Of a stretch of 64,000 nt of DNA, positions 25,345 to 33,866 are shown piece after piece. The stretch spans positions 186,001 to 250,000 of the forward strand of contig CALATA010000021.1 of assembly GCA_937888905.1 (NCBI GenBank). The letters run 5' to 3'. The translations under genes and the position numbers were made by a program. The notes beneath the pieces were generated by a model. The model did no database searches. It saw only the letters and a list, made by a program, of their open reading frames with translations, and had not been told where the DNA came from. The DNA comes from Terrimonas sp937888905 (GTDB taxonomy: Bacteria > Bacteroidota > Bacteroidia > Chitinophagales > Chitinophagaceae). Numbering within the stretch: the stretch's first letter is position 1; each line of letters begins with the position of its first letter.

Positions 25345-27198
25345 TTAAAAGAAATTCACGCCCACATTCCATCCTCCCCAACCCGTATACGCCGTGCGGC
25401 CAATCGTAAAAGCCTGATGACCCTCGGGCGCAAGATCAAACTTATAACCTGCTATCTGCTCCGGCTGCGCACGATGGAATACCGAATAGGAAGCGCCACC
25501 GAACACCGTCAGCCAGCGCGTGATCCGGAAGTTGAGATTGAGGTTAAGCCGTTCGAGTGAATTGAAATAATCCCAGGTACCGAGATAGACAATATTCGTT
25601 GTAAGCTCGGGATTCAGCCACAACCATTTCGTCAGTTTAAATTCCGAACCGATACCATAACCAAATATGGTGGCCTGGTTCAGCGAATCCACATGCATAC
25701 CCGCCGCTATGATATTATAGAATTTATGCTGCCCCGTTTTGAAGGCCATATTGAGGTTAACAACTTCATTGCTGTACACCGATAGTTTATGATAACCTTT
25801 TACCACAATATTGATCAGTCCCAGGCCAATACCATCGATCGTATCGGCGATATTGATCAGGCCTAATTGCACACCTTTCATCCGCTTTGCATAGTTGAAC
25901 ACCGGCGCAATCTGTACACCTTCTATGGACCGGTTGGCAAAGTTTGCGAGACCGGCTATCTGTGTACCACTCATTTTTTTACGCGTATAGTTGGCAAATC
26001 CTGAAACCTGCAAACCACGCATGGTGTCGTTTACATGATTATAAAAACCTGCTGTCTGCACGCCGTTCAGTTTGCCCCGTGTGAAGTTGGTAACACCGGA
26101 TATCTGCACGCCGTTGAGTGAATCCAGCACCGTATTACTCAGACCGCTGAACTGCACGCCGTCCACCGAGCCACCGGTCATGTTGAACAAACCGGCGATT
26201 TGCAGAAAGCGTACATTCCGGCGGTTAATATTAAAGAGGCCGCCAAATTCAACACCATTCACCCCGCCTGTATAACCGCCCAATACGTTGAAGGAAAAAT
26301 TATTCACTACCTGTCCGCTCATCTTTCCCTGCGTACTCAACAAAGGCACCAATGACAACTGAAAAGGACGTGTGGCAAAAAAATTACGAAGGTTCAGGCT
26401 GCTTACTTTTTGCTTTGGCGAAAGCAACAGGTTGCCAAAACTTGTCTTTTCGATACTGGTACGTTTATCGGCAGGAGGATGTGTAACCAATAACGGTTTG
26501 ATACTATCAAGCGCTCCGATTCTGTTAGCCGTATCTGCCCTTTCATACAGGTTAGGCACCGCTGTATATACAGGTTGCAGCTGCGGCACGATCGCTATCT
26601 CGAGTTTCATATCAAAACTCGGTTCGATCATCAGCGTAGTATCTTCAAAAGAATATTTGCTTACGGAGATGGCCGCCTTTGCCTGTTTGCTCCGCAGACG
26701 AAGCGAAAAATGTCCGTCCGCATCCGACAATGCCGACACCAGTTGCTTGCGTTCATAAATACTGGCATAAGGCACTTTGTCACCCGTTTCGCTGTTGACC
26801 ACATAACCCGAGATGGTATACATACGCTCTTCAGCGGGCTTTACTTTGGTAACGGTTGTCAACTGCAACGACACACGGCGAAGGATGATATAATTACCAC
26901 TCTCCTTGTACTCGTAGTTGCCGGCAAACAATTGGTTCAATACGACACGTACAGGTTTATTCGCAGCCGAGATCGTTACCAGGCTGTCGCGTTTGAGAAT
27001 ATTGCTGTTGTAGGAAAAACTGAACCCGCCTTTATTGCCGATGATCGACAGCACATCGTCGAGCCGCTGACGGGTAACATCGACCGATATACGCCTGTCG
27101 AGAATGGATTGTCCCTGTGCCGCCACCTTATGTGCACTACACAAAAACAAAAGAACGAACACGGGTATTGTATTTCGCAGACTCAACATTGGTTGCAT
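25345..27198 (-). CDS. STN-domain protein with surface-repeat C-terminal domain
   Basis: A 617-residue exported protein. After the signal peptide (VFVLLFLCSAHKVAAQ) comes an STN (secretin/TonB short N-terminal) domain with RLDDVLSIIGNKGGFSFSYN. A carboxypeptidase-regulatory-like domain follows (YTISGYVVNSETGDKVPYASIY) and then a linker. From about residue 300 there is a run of at least seven repeats of about 22 residues with the pattern G-V-Q-x-(S/A)-G-(L/F)-x-N (VDGVQFSGLSN, LNGVQISGVTN, MRGLQVSGFAN), like the LA_2272-type surface repeats. The C-terminal 130 residues look like an outer-membrane beta-barrel end (NVGVNFF). Its ATG lies two bases after the fecR stop. By position it takes the place of the usual TonB receptor in an ECF-FecR operon. 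Confidence 0.8.
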   Translation of the reverse strand: MQPMLSLRNTIPVFVLLFLCSAHKVAAQGQSILDRRISVDVTRQRLDDVLSIIGNKGGFSFSYNSNILKRDSLVTISAANKPVRVVLNQLFAGNYEYKESGNYIILRRVSLQLTTVTKVKPAEERMYTISGYVVNSETGDKVPYASIYERKQLVSALSDADGHFSLRLRSKQAKAAISVSKYSFEDTTLMIEPSFDMKLEIAIVPQLQPVYTAVPNLYERADTANRIGALDSIKPLLVTHPPADKRTSIEKTSFGNLLLSPKQKVSSLNLRNFFATRPFQLSLVPLLSTQGKMSGQVVNNFSFNVLGGYTGGVNGVEFGGLFNINRRNVRFLQIAGLFNMTGGSVDGVQFSGLSNTVLDSLNGVQISGVTNFTRGKLNGVQTAGFYNHVNDTMRGLQVSGFANYTRKKMSGTQIAGLANFANRSIEGVQIAPVFNYAKRMKGVQLGLINIADTIDGIGLGLINIVVKGYHKLSVYSNEVVNLNMAFKTGQHKFYNIIAAGMHVDSLNQATIFGYGIGSEFKLTKWLWLNPELTTNIVYLGTWDYFNSLERLNLNLNFRITRWLTVFGGASYSVFHRAQPEQIAGYKFDLAPEGHQAFTIGRTAYTGWGGWNVGVNFF

Positions 27199-27200
27199 GA

Positions 27201-28142
27201 TCAACGTATCTCGATGCGGTTTTCTTCTTTGGTTACTTTTACCATCAACGTCTGGCTGATCACTTTGAGGATCATGTCCAGCGATTCCTCGTCGAAGGTT
27301 ACATTGAGCGGAAGATGACGTAATTCTTTTCTTGTGATCACGATGTTCACTTCATACGCCTGATTGAGTTTTTCTACCAGCTTCCACAACGGCGTATTGT
27401 CGCAGACGAATGTGCGGCTTATATAATAATTATAGAGTTTATCCGAGGATTGCAGTTTCACCGGCGGCGGACCCTGTTTGCCAAACATTACACGTTCTCC
27501 GGCTTCCAATATGATGGTCACACTGTCTTTTTTAACCTGCACGCGGCCGGTTTCCACGATCACTTCAGTGCTGTCGGCTGTACTGCGAACATTGAACGAG
27601 GTACCGAGCACAGTTACTTCCACGTCGTTCACGTCGATCACAAAAGGATGTTCCTTATCGGGTTTTACCGCAAAAAAAGCTTCACCTTTCAGGTTAACTT
27701 TCCGTTGTTTTCCACGAAAGGCAGAAGGGAAACTCAGTTCTGAATGTTTGTTGAGCGTGGCGATGGTGCCGTCGGGCAAGGTGTCCGTCATTACGCGATT
27801 GGCGGAATTGACGGCCAGTTGTTGCGGTGTATCCTGGCGTTCATTTAAAAACACAGCGGACAAAATACCGGCACCGATGATGATGATAAAAAGTGCGGCT
27901 ATCCGCATCCATGCCGTTTTCCGGCGGGCAGGTTCAATGCTTACGCGTTTCTGAAATTTTTTCCAGGCAAGATTTTCATCGATGGGAACCACCGGCGCAA
28001 GCCCTGCGGCCCGCTCCCAGATTGTTTTAAAATGGTGGAAGTAATGCCGGTTGGCTTCTTCTTCCTCCAGCCAGGCTTCCACACGTGCCTGTTCGGGAGG
28101 TGTGGCTTCCTCCGCCAGGTATTTCACCAGCAGTTCGTCCAT
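27201..28142 (-). CDS. FecR-family anti-sigma factor
   Basis: A 313-residue single-pass membrane protein. A cytoplasmic DUF4880-like N-terminus (MDELLVKYLAEEATPPEQARVEAW) is followed by a transmembrane helix (IAALFIIIIGAGILSAVFL), the FecR domain (RVMTDTLPDGTIATLNKHSELSFPS..., VTVLGTSFNVR) and a DUF4974-type C-terminus (LNQAYEVNIVITRKELR). It should hold the ECF sigma factor inactive until the partner STN protein signals. ATG 28142 is chosen; an in-frame TTG at 28166, two bases after the sigma gene stop, is a real alternative and would add eight residues. Confidence 0.9.
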   Translation of the reverse strand: MDELLVKYLAEEATPPEQARVEAWLEEEEANRHYFHHFKTIWERAAGLAPVVPIDENLAWKKFQKRVSIEPARRKTAWMRIAALFIIIIGAGILSAVFLNERQDTPQQLAVNSANRVMTDTLPDGTIATLNKHSELSFPSAFRGKQRKVNLKGEAFFAVKPDKEHPFVIDVNDVEVTVLGTSFNVRSTADSTEVIVETGRVQVKKDSVTIILEAGERVMFGKQGPPPVKLQSSDKLYNYYISRTFVCDNTPLWKLVEKLNQAYEVNIVITRKELRHLPLNVTFDEESLDMILKVISQTLMVKVTKEENRIEIR

Positions 28143-28168
28143 TATATCGTGTGTAGAATTTTCCAATA

Positions 28169-28849
28169 TCAGCAGTTTTGGTGGTAAGATGCAGGTGGTG
28201 TACGGTCATTGTCCGGCTTTTCGATAACCGGCAGAGCGGTCAGCAGCAGGAATCCTGCCAACAGCGGCAGATAGTCCTGCAATTTGATCCGCAGTAGTTT
28301 AAGTGCTTTACCCATTTGATTTTCAACCGTCTTTACCGAAAGCTGAAGCGTCTGTGCGATCTCGTGGTACTTCAATCCTTCGTAGCGGCTGAGTTGGAAA
28401 ATCGTCCGGCATTGCTCGGGCAATTCGCTGAGCGCCTGGTGGATCTGCGCATCGAGCTGTCCTGCCTCGGCTTTGTCAGCCGCATTGTCGATACCTGTTT
28501 CCGCGTGTTTAACCACATACAGGGCATGAGCCGCCCGCACTTTCTGGTGTTTCAGGTAGTTAAGGCTGTCGTGATAAACCGTTTTATACAGATAAGCTTT
28601 GAGGGAAGTGTGAATCTCCAACTGGCTTTTTTTCTCCCAAAGCCGGCAGAACATGTTCTGAACCAATTCCTCCGCCATGATCTCGTCCTGCACAATCGTA
28701 AGTGCATAAGCGTACAAACCCCTGAAATGTGTTTTGAATAATTGTTCAAAGGTTTCTGCACCGACTGGTGCAATGGAGCGAATAATGGCAGTATGGGTTG
28801 ATTCCACGTTGGCGATCCTGTAAGGAGCCTCAAATATAGCTGCTGACAA
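28169..28849 (-). CDS. ECF RNA polymerase sigma factor
   Basis: A sigma-70 family ECF factor of up to 226 residues. Region 2 is at about 33-100 (ETFEQLFKTHFRGLYAYALTIVQDE, LVQNMFCRLWEKK) and region 4 at about 145-200 (LPEQCRTIFQLSRYEGLKYHEIAQTLQLSVKTVENQMGKAL in part). A hydrophobic tail (YLPLLAGFLLLTALPVIE) follows, an extension seen in some Bacteroidota ECF factors. No ATG lies before region 2: the start must be TTG 28849 or GTG 28807, so the N-terminus is uncertain. It heads the sigma - FecR - STN operon. Confidence 0.88.
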   Translation of the reverse strand: MSAAIFEAPYRIANVESTHTAIIRSIAPVGAETFEQLFKTHFRGLYAYALTIVQDEIMAEELVQNMFCRLWEKKSQLEIHTSLKAYLYKTVYHDSLNYLKHQKVRAAHALYVVKHAETGIDNAADKAEAGQLDAQIHQALSELPEQCRTIFQLSRYEGLKYHEIAQTLQLSVKTVENQMGKALKLLRIKLQDYLPLLAGFLLLTALPVIEKPDNDRTPPASYHQNC

Positions 28850-28873
28850 TCAAATAGGCTTTTTTTATGTGAC

Positions 28874-28933
28874 AAGCGGAAAACCGCTTACCCCCATCCG
28901 GCCACAGGCTTTTTTTTCACCAGGGTGAAAAAA
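28874..28933. promoter_or_regulatory. Two inverted repeats in the divergent promoter region
   Basis: AAGCGG-AAAA-CCGCTT (28874-28889) and TTTTTTCACC-AG-GGTGAAAAAA (28912-28933, 10-bp perfect stem) lie between the divergent ECF sigma gene and the 117-residue protein gene. Either could be an operator; the second also resembles a bidirectional terminator because both ends are T/A tracts. Confidence 0.5.
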
Positions 28934-28958
28934 CCGGCAACGAACGCGTCCCGGCGCG

Positions 28959-28966
28959 TATATTTG
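28959..28966 (+). promoter_or_regulatory. -7 element upstream of the 117-residue protein gene
   Basis: TATATTTG matches TANNTTTG exactly, 61 bases before the ATG at 29027. No TTTG was found at the -33 distance. Confidence 0.45.
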
Positions 28967-29026
28967 CAGCAAATCAGCTTTAGAAAGCAATTTTTGTATT
29001 AATTAATAACCTACAAAGGAATTAAG

Positions 29027-29380
29027 ATGCCTGACAAGAATAATTTTTTTGCCAAATTTTCCTTCATCAGTAAGACCGCACTGAAAGACGCCTTTGAAAT
29101 GAACACCTGGACCGCAAGCAGAGCAGGCGGCGGTCATTACGATCTGAAGAATGCTTGGTCTGATCTCTATCTCGAAGGAGAAGAAAACAGCCCGATCATG
29201 ACAGGCAATTTGAGCTGGGAAGCGGCCAACCTCCGTGTGCTGCACAATATTCTCGATCGCTTGCCCATGGGTTATAGCTACGAACTGTACGATGCGGAAG
29301 ATAACCTGCTGCTCGAGAAAGACAGAAAATACGAACCGGTTGAACCAGCCGAAGAGGAAGAAGAAACAGCCGCAGAATAA
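29027..29380 (+). CDS. Conserved-looking acidic protein of unknown function
   Basis: A 117-residue soluble protein with no signal peptide or membrane helix. The N-terminal part mixes charged and aromatic residues (FFAKFSFISKTALKDAFEMNTW). The centre has LSWEAANLRVLHNILDRLP and the C-terminus is very acidic (EPVEPAEEEEETAAE). It was not recognised. It has its own TANNTTTG element and ends at an intrinsic terminator, so it is a monocistronic gene convergent with the large TPR-like gene. Confidence 0.7.
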   Translation: MPDKNNFFAKFSFISKTALKDAFEMNTWTASRAGGGHYDLKNAWSDLYLEGEENSPIMTGNLSWEAANLRVLHNILDRLPMGYSYELYDAEDNLLLEKDRKYEPVEPAEEEEETAAE

Positions 29381-29398
29381 TTACTGCGATGATAAATA

Positions 29399-29428
29399 TA
29401 AAAACCGCCTTTTACGAGGCGGTTTTTG
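29399..29428. terminator. Intrinsic terminator overlapping the end of the convergent gene
   Basis: AAAACCGCCT-TTTACG-AGGCGGTTTTT terminates the 117-residue protein gene. The stop codon of the minus-strand TPR-like gene (29412-29414) lies in its loop, so the last codons of that gene (encoding KTAS) form the right arm. Confidence 0.85.
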
Positions 29429-30980
29429 ATTTTCCGGGCTTTCTTTTTTCCCGTAAGTATTTACTGCGGATAATATCCTGCACATTGATATTATTGATCT
29501 TACTTTCCAGCCACGATATAATATCGAGATAAGCAAAGGCACGCGTCTCCAGCGGATTGCCCTCATATTTTCGCAGCTTGTTCAGCAATTTCTGAAATTC
29601 CGGTTTCAGTGCATGTGCGCCCACCTTGAACGAGCGCCGCATGAACGCAAACACTTCCTCCTCCACTTTACTGAGGTTTTCCATTTTGGCCATATACCGG
29701 TAAACGGATTTACTCAGGTATTCCAGCAAATCGAAATTACCCAATTCGTAATGCGCGATCAGGTGCAACAGGCGTGCATAACATTGCAGATCCGTGCGCA
29801 GGTCGTCCTTCTGATTAATAATACGGTTGAGGTAATCGATCGCTTTTTCATTGTGGCCACTCCCGAAATACAGACAGGCGATCTTGTAATAAAATACCAT
29901 CACCCGGTGGCGGTCGAGGAACAACCCATATTCGACCAACATTTTTTCCAAAAACGGTACGTGCTGCAGCCCTTTTTCAAAGGTTCCTTCCAGGAAGTGC
30001 AGGTTAATCCGCGCCGTATACAGGTATACGTATGTCAGGATGCGGTTATTATCGTTCTCCTCCACCAGTTTGCTTTGCGCAAAATGTTTCAGTTCCCGGA
30101 TACACTCTGTGAGCTTCACGTGATTGAGCAGATCGAAGTGCGCACTCATCAGGTTATGCATGCCCTTGATATAATTGGCCGTTTCCACTGCCAGCATATC
30201 CGGGTTGCGGGTAAACAGATCGACCCACTTCTGACAATAGCGGTAATACTGTAAAAAGTCGAGACGGATAAATGCATACCAGGCATAACTCTGATACAGG
30301 TACAGCCGCTCGTAAAATCCTGCAGCCCCATCTGCTTCTGCGGGCAGGCTGGTATCGAAATACAGCCGGATACTCTTCAGGTCATTTTCATTTCGCGCAT
30401 GCCCATGCTGAATATACCAGCTGTATAGCTGTAGCGAGAGATTGGACAAGCGGCTGACTAAAGACAAACGTTTGTTTATTTCGTCGGATTCTGCAGACAA
30501 TTCATCTGCCCGGCCGCGAATACTGCGGGTGATATAAAGCGCTTCGATCTTTTTTTCGAAGAACAGGGCCTGCTGGAGATAAGTATACTGATTATACTGC
30601 TTCGCCATGTCCTTGAATTTCTCAATGATCTTCAGGCTTTGGTGATAGAGTCCTTTATTATACAGTATCCGGGCATAATCCATCTGTTCGTGCAGGCGGA
30701 TATCGACATTGTCTTCGTCGCGGATGATGCGGAGGCTGGAAAGTATCTGTTTGTACAGGGCGGCTTTGATATTGGACAACTGTTGCTTGGTAATGGATTT
30801 ATTACGCAGCAACGCTTTTTCGTCGTAGTCGCTGAGCTTGTCCATTGAATCGAACAGTTGTATGGTTTTCAAACTGTCGCTGGACGAGTTCCGCCTGACA
30901 TAGAGCTTGAAATTGCGTTTTTCACTCTTCTCCAGCGACTTCACAAGCTGAAATAATGCGTCGGTAGAACGGTTGGGCAT
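29412..30980 (-). CDS. Large helical-repeat (TPR-like) protein of unknown function
   Basis: A 522-residue, probably all-helical cytoplasmic protein. Repeated helix pairs of about 34-40 residues with Tyr/Leu at TPR-like positions are visible: YARILYNKGLYHQSLKIIEK, YTARINLHFLEGTFEKGLQ, YYKIACLYFGSGHNEKAID and LHLIAHYELGNFDLLEYL. The N-terminal stretch LFQLVKSLEKSEKRNFKLYV is distinctive and I recall it in uncharacterised Bacteroidota proteins. No catalytic motif was seen. It is divergent from leuA, sharing a 205-base intergenic region, but there is no reason to link it to leucine synthesis. A scaffold or regulatory role is a guess. Confidence 0.7.
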   Translation of the reverse strand: MPNRSTDALFQLVKSLEKSEKRNFKLYVRRNSSSDSLKTIQLFDSMDKLSDYDEKALLRNKSITKQQLSNIKAALYKQILSSLRIIRDEDNVDIRLHEQMDYARILYNKGLYHQSLKIIEKFKDMAKQYNQYTYLQQALFFEKKIEALYITRSIRGRADELSAESDEINKRLSLVSRLSNLSLQLYSWYIQHGHARNENDLKSIRLYFDTSLPAEADGAAGFYERLYLYQSYAWYAFIRLDFLQYYRYCQKWVDLFTRNPDMLAVETANYIKGMHNLMSAHFDLLNHVKLTECIRELKHFAQSKLVEENDNNRILTYVYLYTARINLHFLEGTFEKGLQHVPFLEKMLVEYGLFLDRHRVMVFYYKIACLYFGSGHNEKAIDYLNRIINQKDDLRTDLQCYARLLHLIAHYELGNFDLLEYLSKSVYRYMAKMENLSKVEEEVFAFMRRSFKVGAHALKPEFQKLLNKLRKYEGNPLETRAFAYLDIISWLESKINNINVQDIIRSKYLREKRKPGKSKTAS

Positions 30981-31185
30981 TGTAATTTTATTTCTTCAAA
31001 ATCCTTTACAGTAAAGGGTTTCAGCGAATTTGGATTGCGTTCAACAGTGTAAAATCAGGCCAATTTTGGTTTCTGTCCGGCAGGCTTTAACGGTAATTTT
31101 ATTAACCAGCGTTGCCATTCCTCATTTGCTCCTGCAAGATAGAATAAGCAGCCCTGAATTTTTCACCTTAATATACCAATTAATT

Positions 31186-32355
31186 ATGGCAGACGGCAAA
31201 GTGTATATTTTTGATACCACACTCCGCGACGGCGAACAGGTACCTGGTTGCAAACTCAATACCAAAGAGAAGATCGAACTCGCCCTTGCCCTCGAAAGCC
31301 TGGGTGTAGATATTATCGAAGCCGGTTTCCCGATTTCCAGTCCCGGCGATTTCGAATCCGTGAACCAGATCGCCCGCGTGATGAAGGAAACAACCGTGTG
31401 TGGTCTTACACGTGCCGTACAAAAAGATATTGAAGTAGCGGCGGAAGCGCTGAAGCCCGCCCGCAGACCGCGCATTCATACCGGCATCGGCACCTCCGAT
31501 TATCATATCAAAGCAAAGTTCAATTCTACCCGCGAAGAGATCATCGAACGCGCCGTACAGGCCGTGAAGTGGGCTAAGAATTTTGTGGATGATGTAGAGT
31601 TCTATGCAGAAGATGCCGGCCGTACCGACAACGATTATCTCGCCCGCGTGATCGAAGCCGTGATCAAAGCCGGTGCTACGGTAGTAAATATCCCCGACAC
31701 AACCGGTTACTGCCTCCCACATCAGTACGGCGAAAAGATCGCTTACCTGATCAACAATGTGCCTAATATCGACAAAGCCATCATCAGTTGCCATTGCCAC
31801 AATGACCTGGGCCTGGCCACCGCCAATTCCATTTCCGGCGTACTGAACGGCGCACGCCAGATCGAATGCACCATCAACGGCCTCGGCGAACGCGCAGGCA
31901 ATACTTCACTCGAAGAAGTAGTGATGATCCTTCGCCAACATGCCAACCTCGGTTATTATACCGATGTCAATACACGTCAACTGAATCCGCTGAGCCGCCT
32001 CGTATCCGATACCATGCGTATGCCGGTGCAGGCCAACAAAGCAATCGTGGGAAGCAATGCCTTCTCCCATTCATCCGGCATTCACCAGGACGGATTCCTG
32101 AAAGATTCACAGACCTACGAGATTATTGCACCCGAAGAAGTAGGTGCCGATGGTTCCAAAATCGTGTTGACGGCCCGCAGCGGCCGCAGCGCATTGGCAC
32201 ATCGTTTTCAGAAAATCGGCTATCAATATACCCGCAACGATATCGATGTGTTGTATGCCAACTTTCTGCAGATAGCAGATACCAAGAAAGAAGTGGAAGA
32301 CACCGATCTGCATGCAATGGCCAAAGCCTACGAAGCGACTGCGGTGGCTAATTAA
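31186..32355 (+). CDS. leuA: 2-isopropylmalate synthase lacking the regulatory domain
   Basis: A 389-residue enzyme that condenses 2-ketoisovalerate and acetyl-CoA to 2-isopropylmalate, the first step of leucine synthesis. The TIM barrel begins YIFDTTLRDGEQVPG, with the metal-binding His pair in SCHCHNDLGLATANS. The linker subdomains include NAFSHSSGIHQDG. It ends after about 389 residues, so the C-terminal LeuA dimerisation/leucine-binding domain of longer synthases is absent. Homocitrate or citramalate synthase activity is not ruled out, but leuC, leuD and leuB follow. ATG 31186 gives the family start; the open frame upstream to 31030 is not supported. Confidence 0.93.
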   Translation: MADGKVYIFDTTLRDGEQVPGCKLNTKEKIELALALESLGVDIIEAGFPISSPGDFESVNQIARVMKETTVCGLTRAVQKDIEVAAEALKPARRPRIHTGIGTSDYHIKAKFNSTREEIIERAVQAVKWAKNFVDDVEFYAEDAGRTDNDYLARVIEAVIKAGATVVNIPDTTGYCLPHQYGEKIAYLINNVPNIDKAIISCHCHNDLGLATANSISGVLNGARQIECTINGLGERAGNTSLEEVVMILRQHANLGYYTDVNTRQLNPLSRLVSDTMRMPVQANKAIVGSNAFSHSSGIHQDGFLKDSQTYEIIAPEEVGADGSKIVLTARSGRSALAHRFQKIGYQYTRNDIDVLYANFLQIADTKKEVEDTDLHAMAKAYEATAVAN

Positions 32356-32461
32356 TTCAAAAGTAGAAAGTAAAAATTCAAAAAATCACCTTTACTCACT
32401 TTTGAATTTTGACTTTGCCTTTTGACTTTTTTTGACTTTTGAATTTTGACTTTTGAATTAT
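32356..32461. repeat. Low-complexity TTTGAATTTTGAC repeat between leuA and leuC
   Basis: About 100 bases of TTTGAATTTTGACTTTTG-like words run up to the base before the leuC ATG. The same word family recurs just before ilvD (39122-39148). It interrupts an otherwise tight operon. Confidence 0.75.
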
Positions 32462-33862
32462 ATGAAGACTTTATTTGAAAAGATTTGGGAGAAGCACGTG
32501 GTGCAGACCATCGAAGGTGGCCCTTCCATTCTTTATATAGACCGGCATTTTATCCACGAAGTAACCAGCCCCCAGGCTTTCAACGGACTCAACAAGCGAG
32601 GCATCAAAGTTTTCCGCCCCAACCAGGTGGTGGCTACCGCCGATCACAACGTGCCTACCCTCGATCAGCATCTTCCCATCAAGGAAGAACTTTCGCGTGT
32701 ACAGGTAGACACATTGAAAAAGAATTGTGCCGAACATGGCATTGAGCTATACGGACTCGGACATCCCTTCCAGGGCATCGTACACGTGATCGGTCCCGAA
32801 CTCGGCATCACTCAACCGGGCATGACCATCGTTTGTGGCGACAGCCACACTTCCACACACGGCGCTTTCGGTTCCATCGCCTTTGGCATCGGCACCAGTG
32901 AAGTGGAAATGGTACTGGCAACACAATGCCTGATGCAGAGCCGCCCCAAACTGATGCGCATCAACATCGACGGACAGTTGAACGATGGCGTTGTAAGCAA
33001 AGACATCGTACTTTATATTCTTGCACAGATCACCGCCAGCGGTGCCACAGGCTATGCTGTGGAGTTTGCCGGTTCCGCTATCCGCAGTCTTTCCATGGAA
33101 GCGCGCATGACCATCTGCAACATGAGCATCGAAATGGGTGCACGTTGCGGCATGATCGCACCGGACCAGACAACATTCGATTATATACAGGGACGCCGCT
33201 TTGCACCGCAAGGAGAAGATTGGGAAAAAAGCGTAGCCTACTGGCAAACACTTTTCAGCGATGAAGGAGCAACCTTCGACACGGAGATCAATATCAAAGC
33301 TGAAGACATTGAACCCATGATCACTTACGGCACCAACCCCGGAATGGGCATTGGTGTTTGCGGACATATTCCCGGCCTCGGCGAAGTGGAGGAAAAAGAA
33401 AAACCTTCTTTTGAAAAATCACTCGCCTATATGGGATTGCAACCCGGCGCCGCCATCAAAGGCACCAAAGTCGATTATGTATTCATCGGCAGTTGTACCA
33501 ATTCACGCATCGAAGACTTACGTCTCGTAGCAGGTTTTGTAAACGGTAAACAAAAAGCGCCCGGCGTGGAAGTATGGATCGTACCCGGAAGCAAGCAGGT
33601 AGAAAAACAAGCCATCGAGGAAGGTATTGATAAAATCTTCGAAGCGGCCGGTTTCATTTTGCGCCAGCCCGGCTGCAGTGCCTGCCTCGGCATGAACGAA
33701 GACAAAATTCCCGCCGGCAAATATTGCATCAGCACCAGCAACCGCAACTTCGAAGGCAGGCAAGGCCCTAACGCCCGCACGTTTCTCGCGAGCCCGTTGA
33801 CAGCGGCCCTCGCAGCCATCACCGGGGAAGTTGGCGATGTACGCGAATACTGGAAAAACTAA
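32462..33862 (+). CDS. leuC: 3-isopropylmalate dehydratase large subunit
   Basis: A 466-residue aconitase-superfamily subunit that, with LeuD, isomerises 2-isopropylmalate to 3-isopropylmalate using a [4Fe-4S] cluster. Visible motifs are VCGDSHTSTHGAFGSIAFGIG, the cluster Cys in IGSCTNSRIEDL and two more in GCSACLGMNEDK, and STSNRNFEGRQG near the end. ATG 32462 gives MKTLFEKIW, the usual start. The methyltransferase gene begins four bases after the stop. Confidence 0.96.
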   Translation: MKTLFEKIWEKHVVQTIEGGPSILYIDRHFIHEVTSPQAFNGLNKRGIKVFRPNQVVATADHNVPTLDQHLPIKEELSRVQVDTLKKNCAEHGIELYGLGHPFQGIVHVIGPELGITQPGMTIVCGDSHTSTHGAFGSIAFGIGTSEVEMVLATQCLMQSRPKLMRINIDGQLNDGVVSKDIVLYILAQITASGATGYAVEFAGSAIRSLSMEARMTICNMSIEMGARCGMIAPDQTTFDYIQGRRFAPQGEDWEKSVAYWQTLFSDEGATFDTEINIKAEDIEPMITYGTNPGMGIGVCGHIPGLGEVEEKEKPSFEKSLAYMGLQPGAAIKGTKVDYVFIGSCTNSRIEDLRLVAGFVNGKQKAPGVEVWIVPGSKQVEKQAIEEGIDKIFEAAGFILRQPGCSACLGMNEDKIPAGKYCISTSNRNFEGRQGPNARTFLASPLTAALAAITGEVGDVREYWKN

Positions 33863-33866
33863 TTAT

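Noticed and set aside
31030..31185. Leu-rich in-frame extension upstream of leuA that could be a Leu leader peptide
   Set aside because: It starts with TTG, has no stop before the leuA ATG and no terminator follows, so it does not have attenuator layout.
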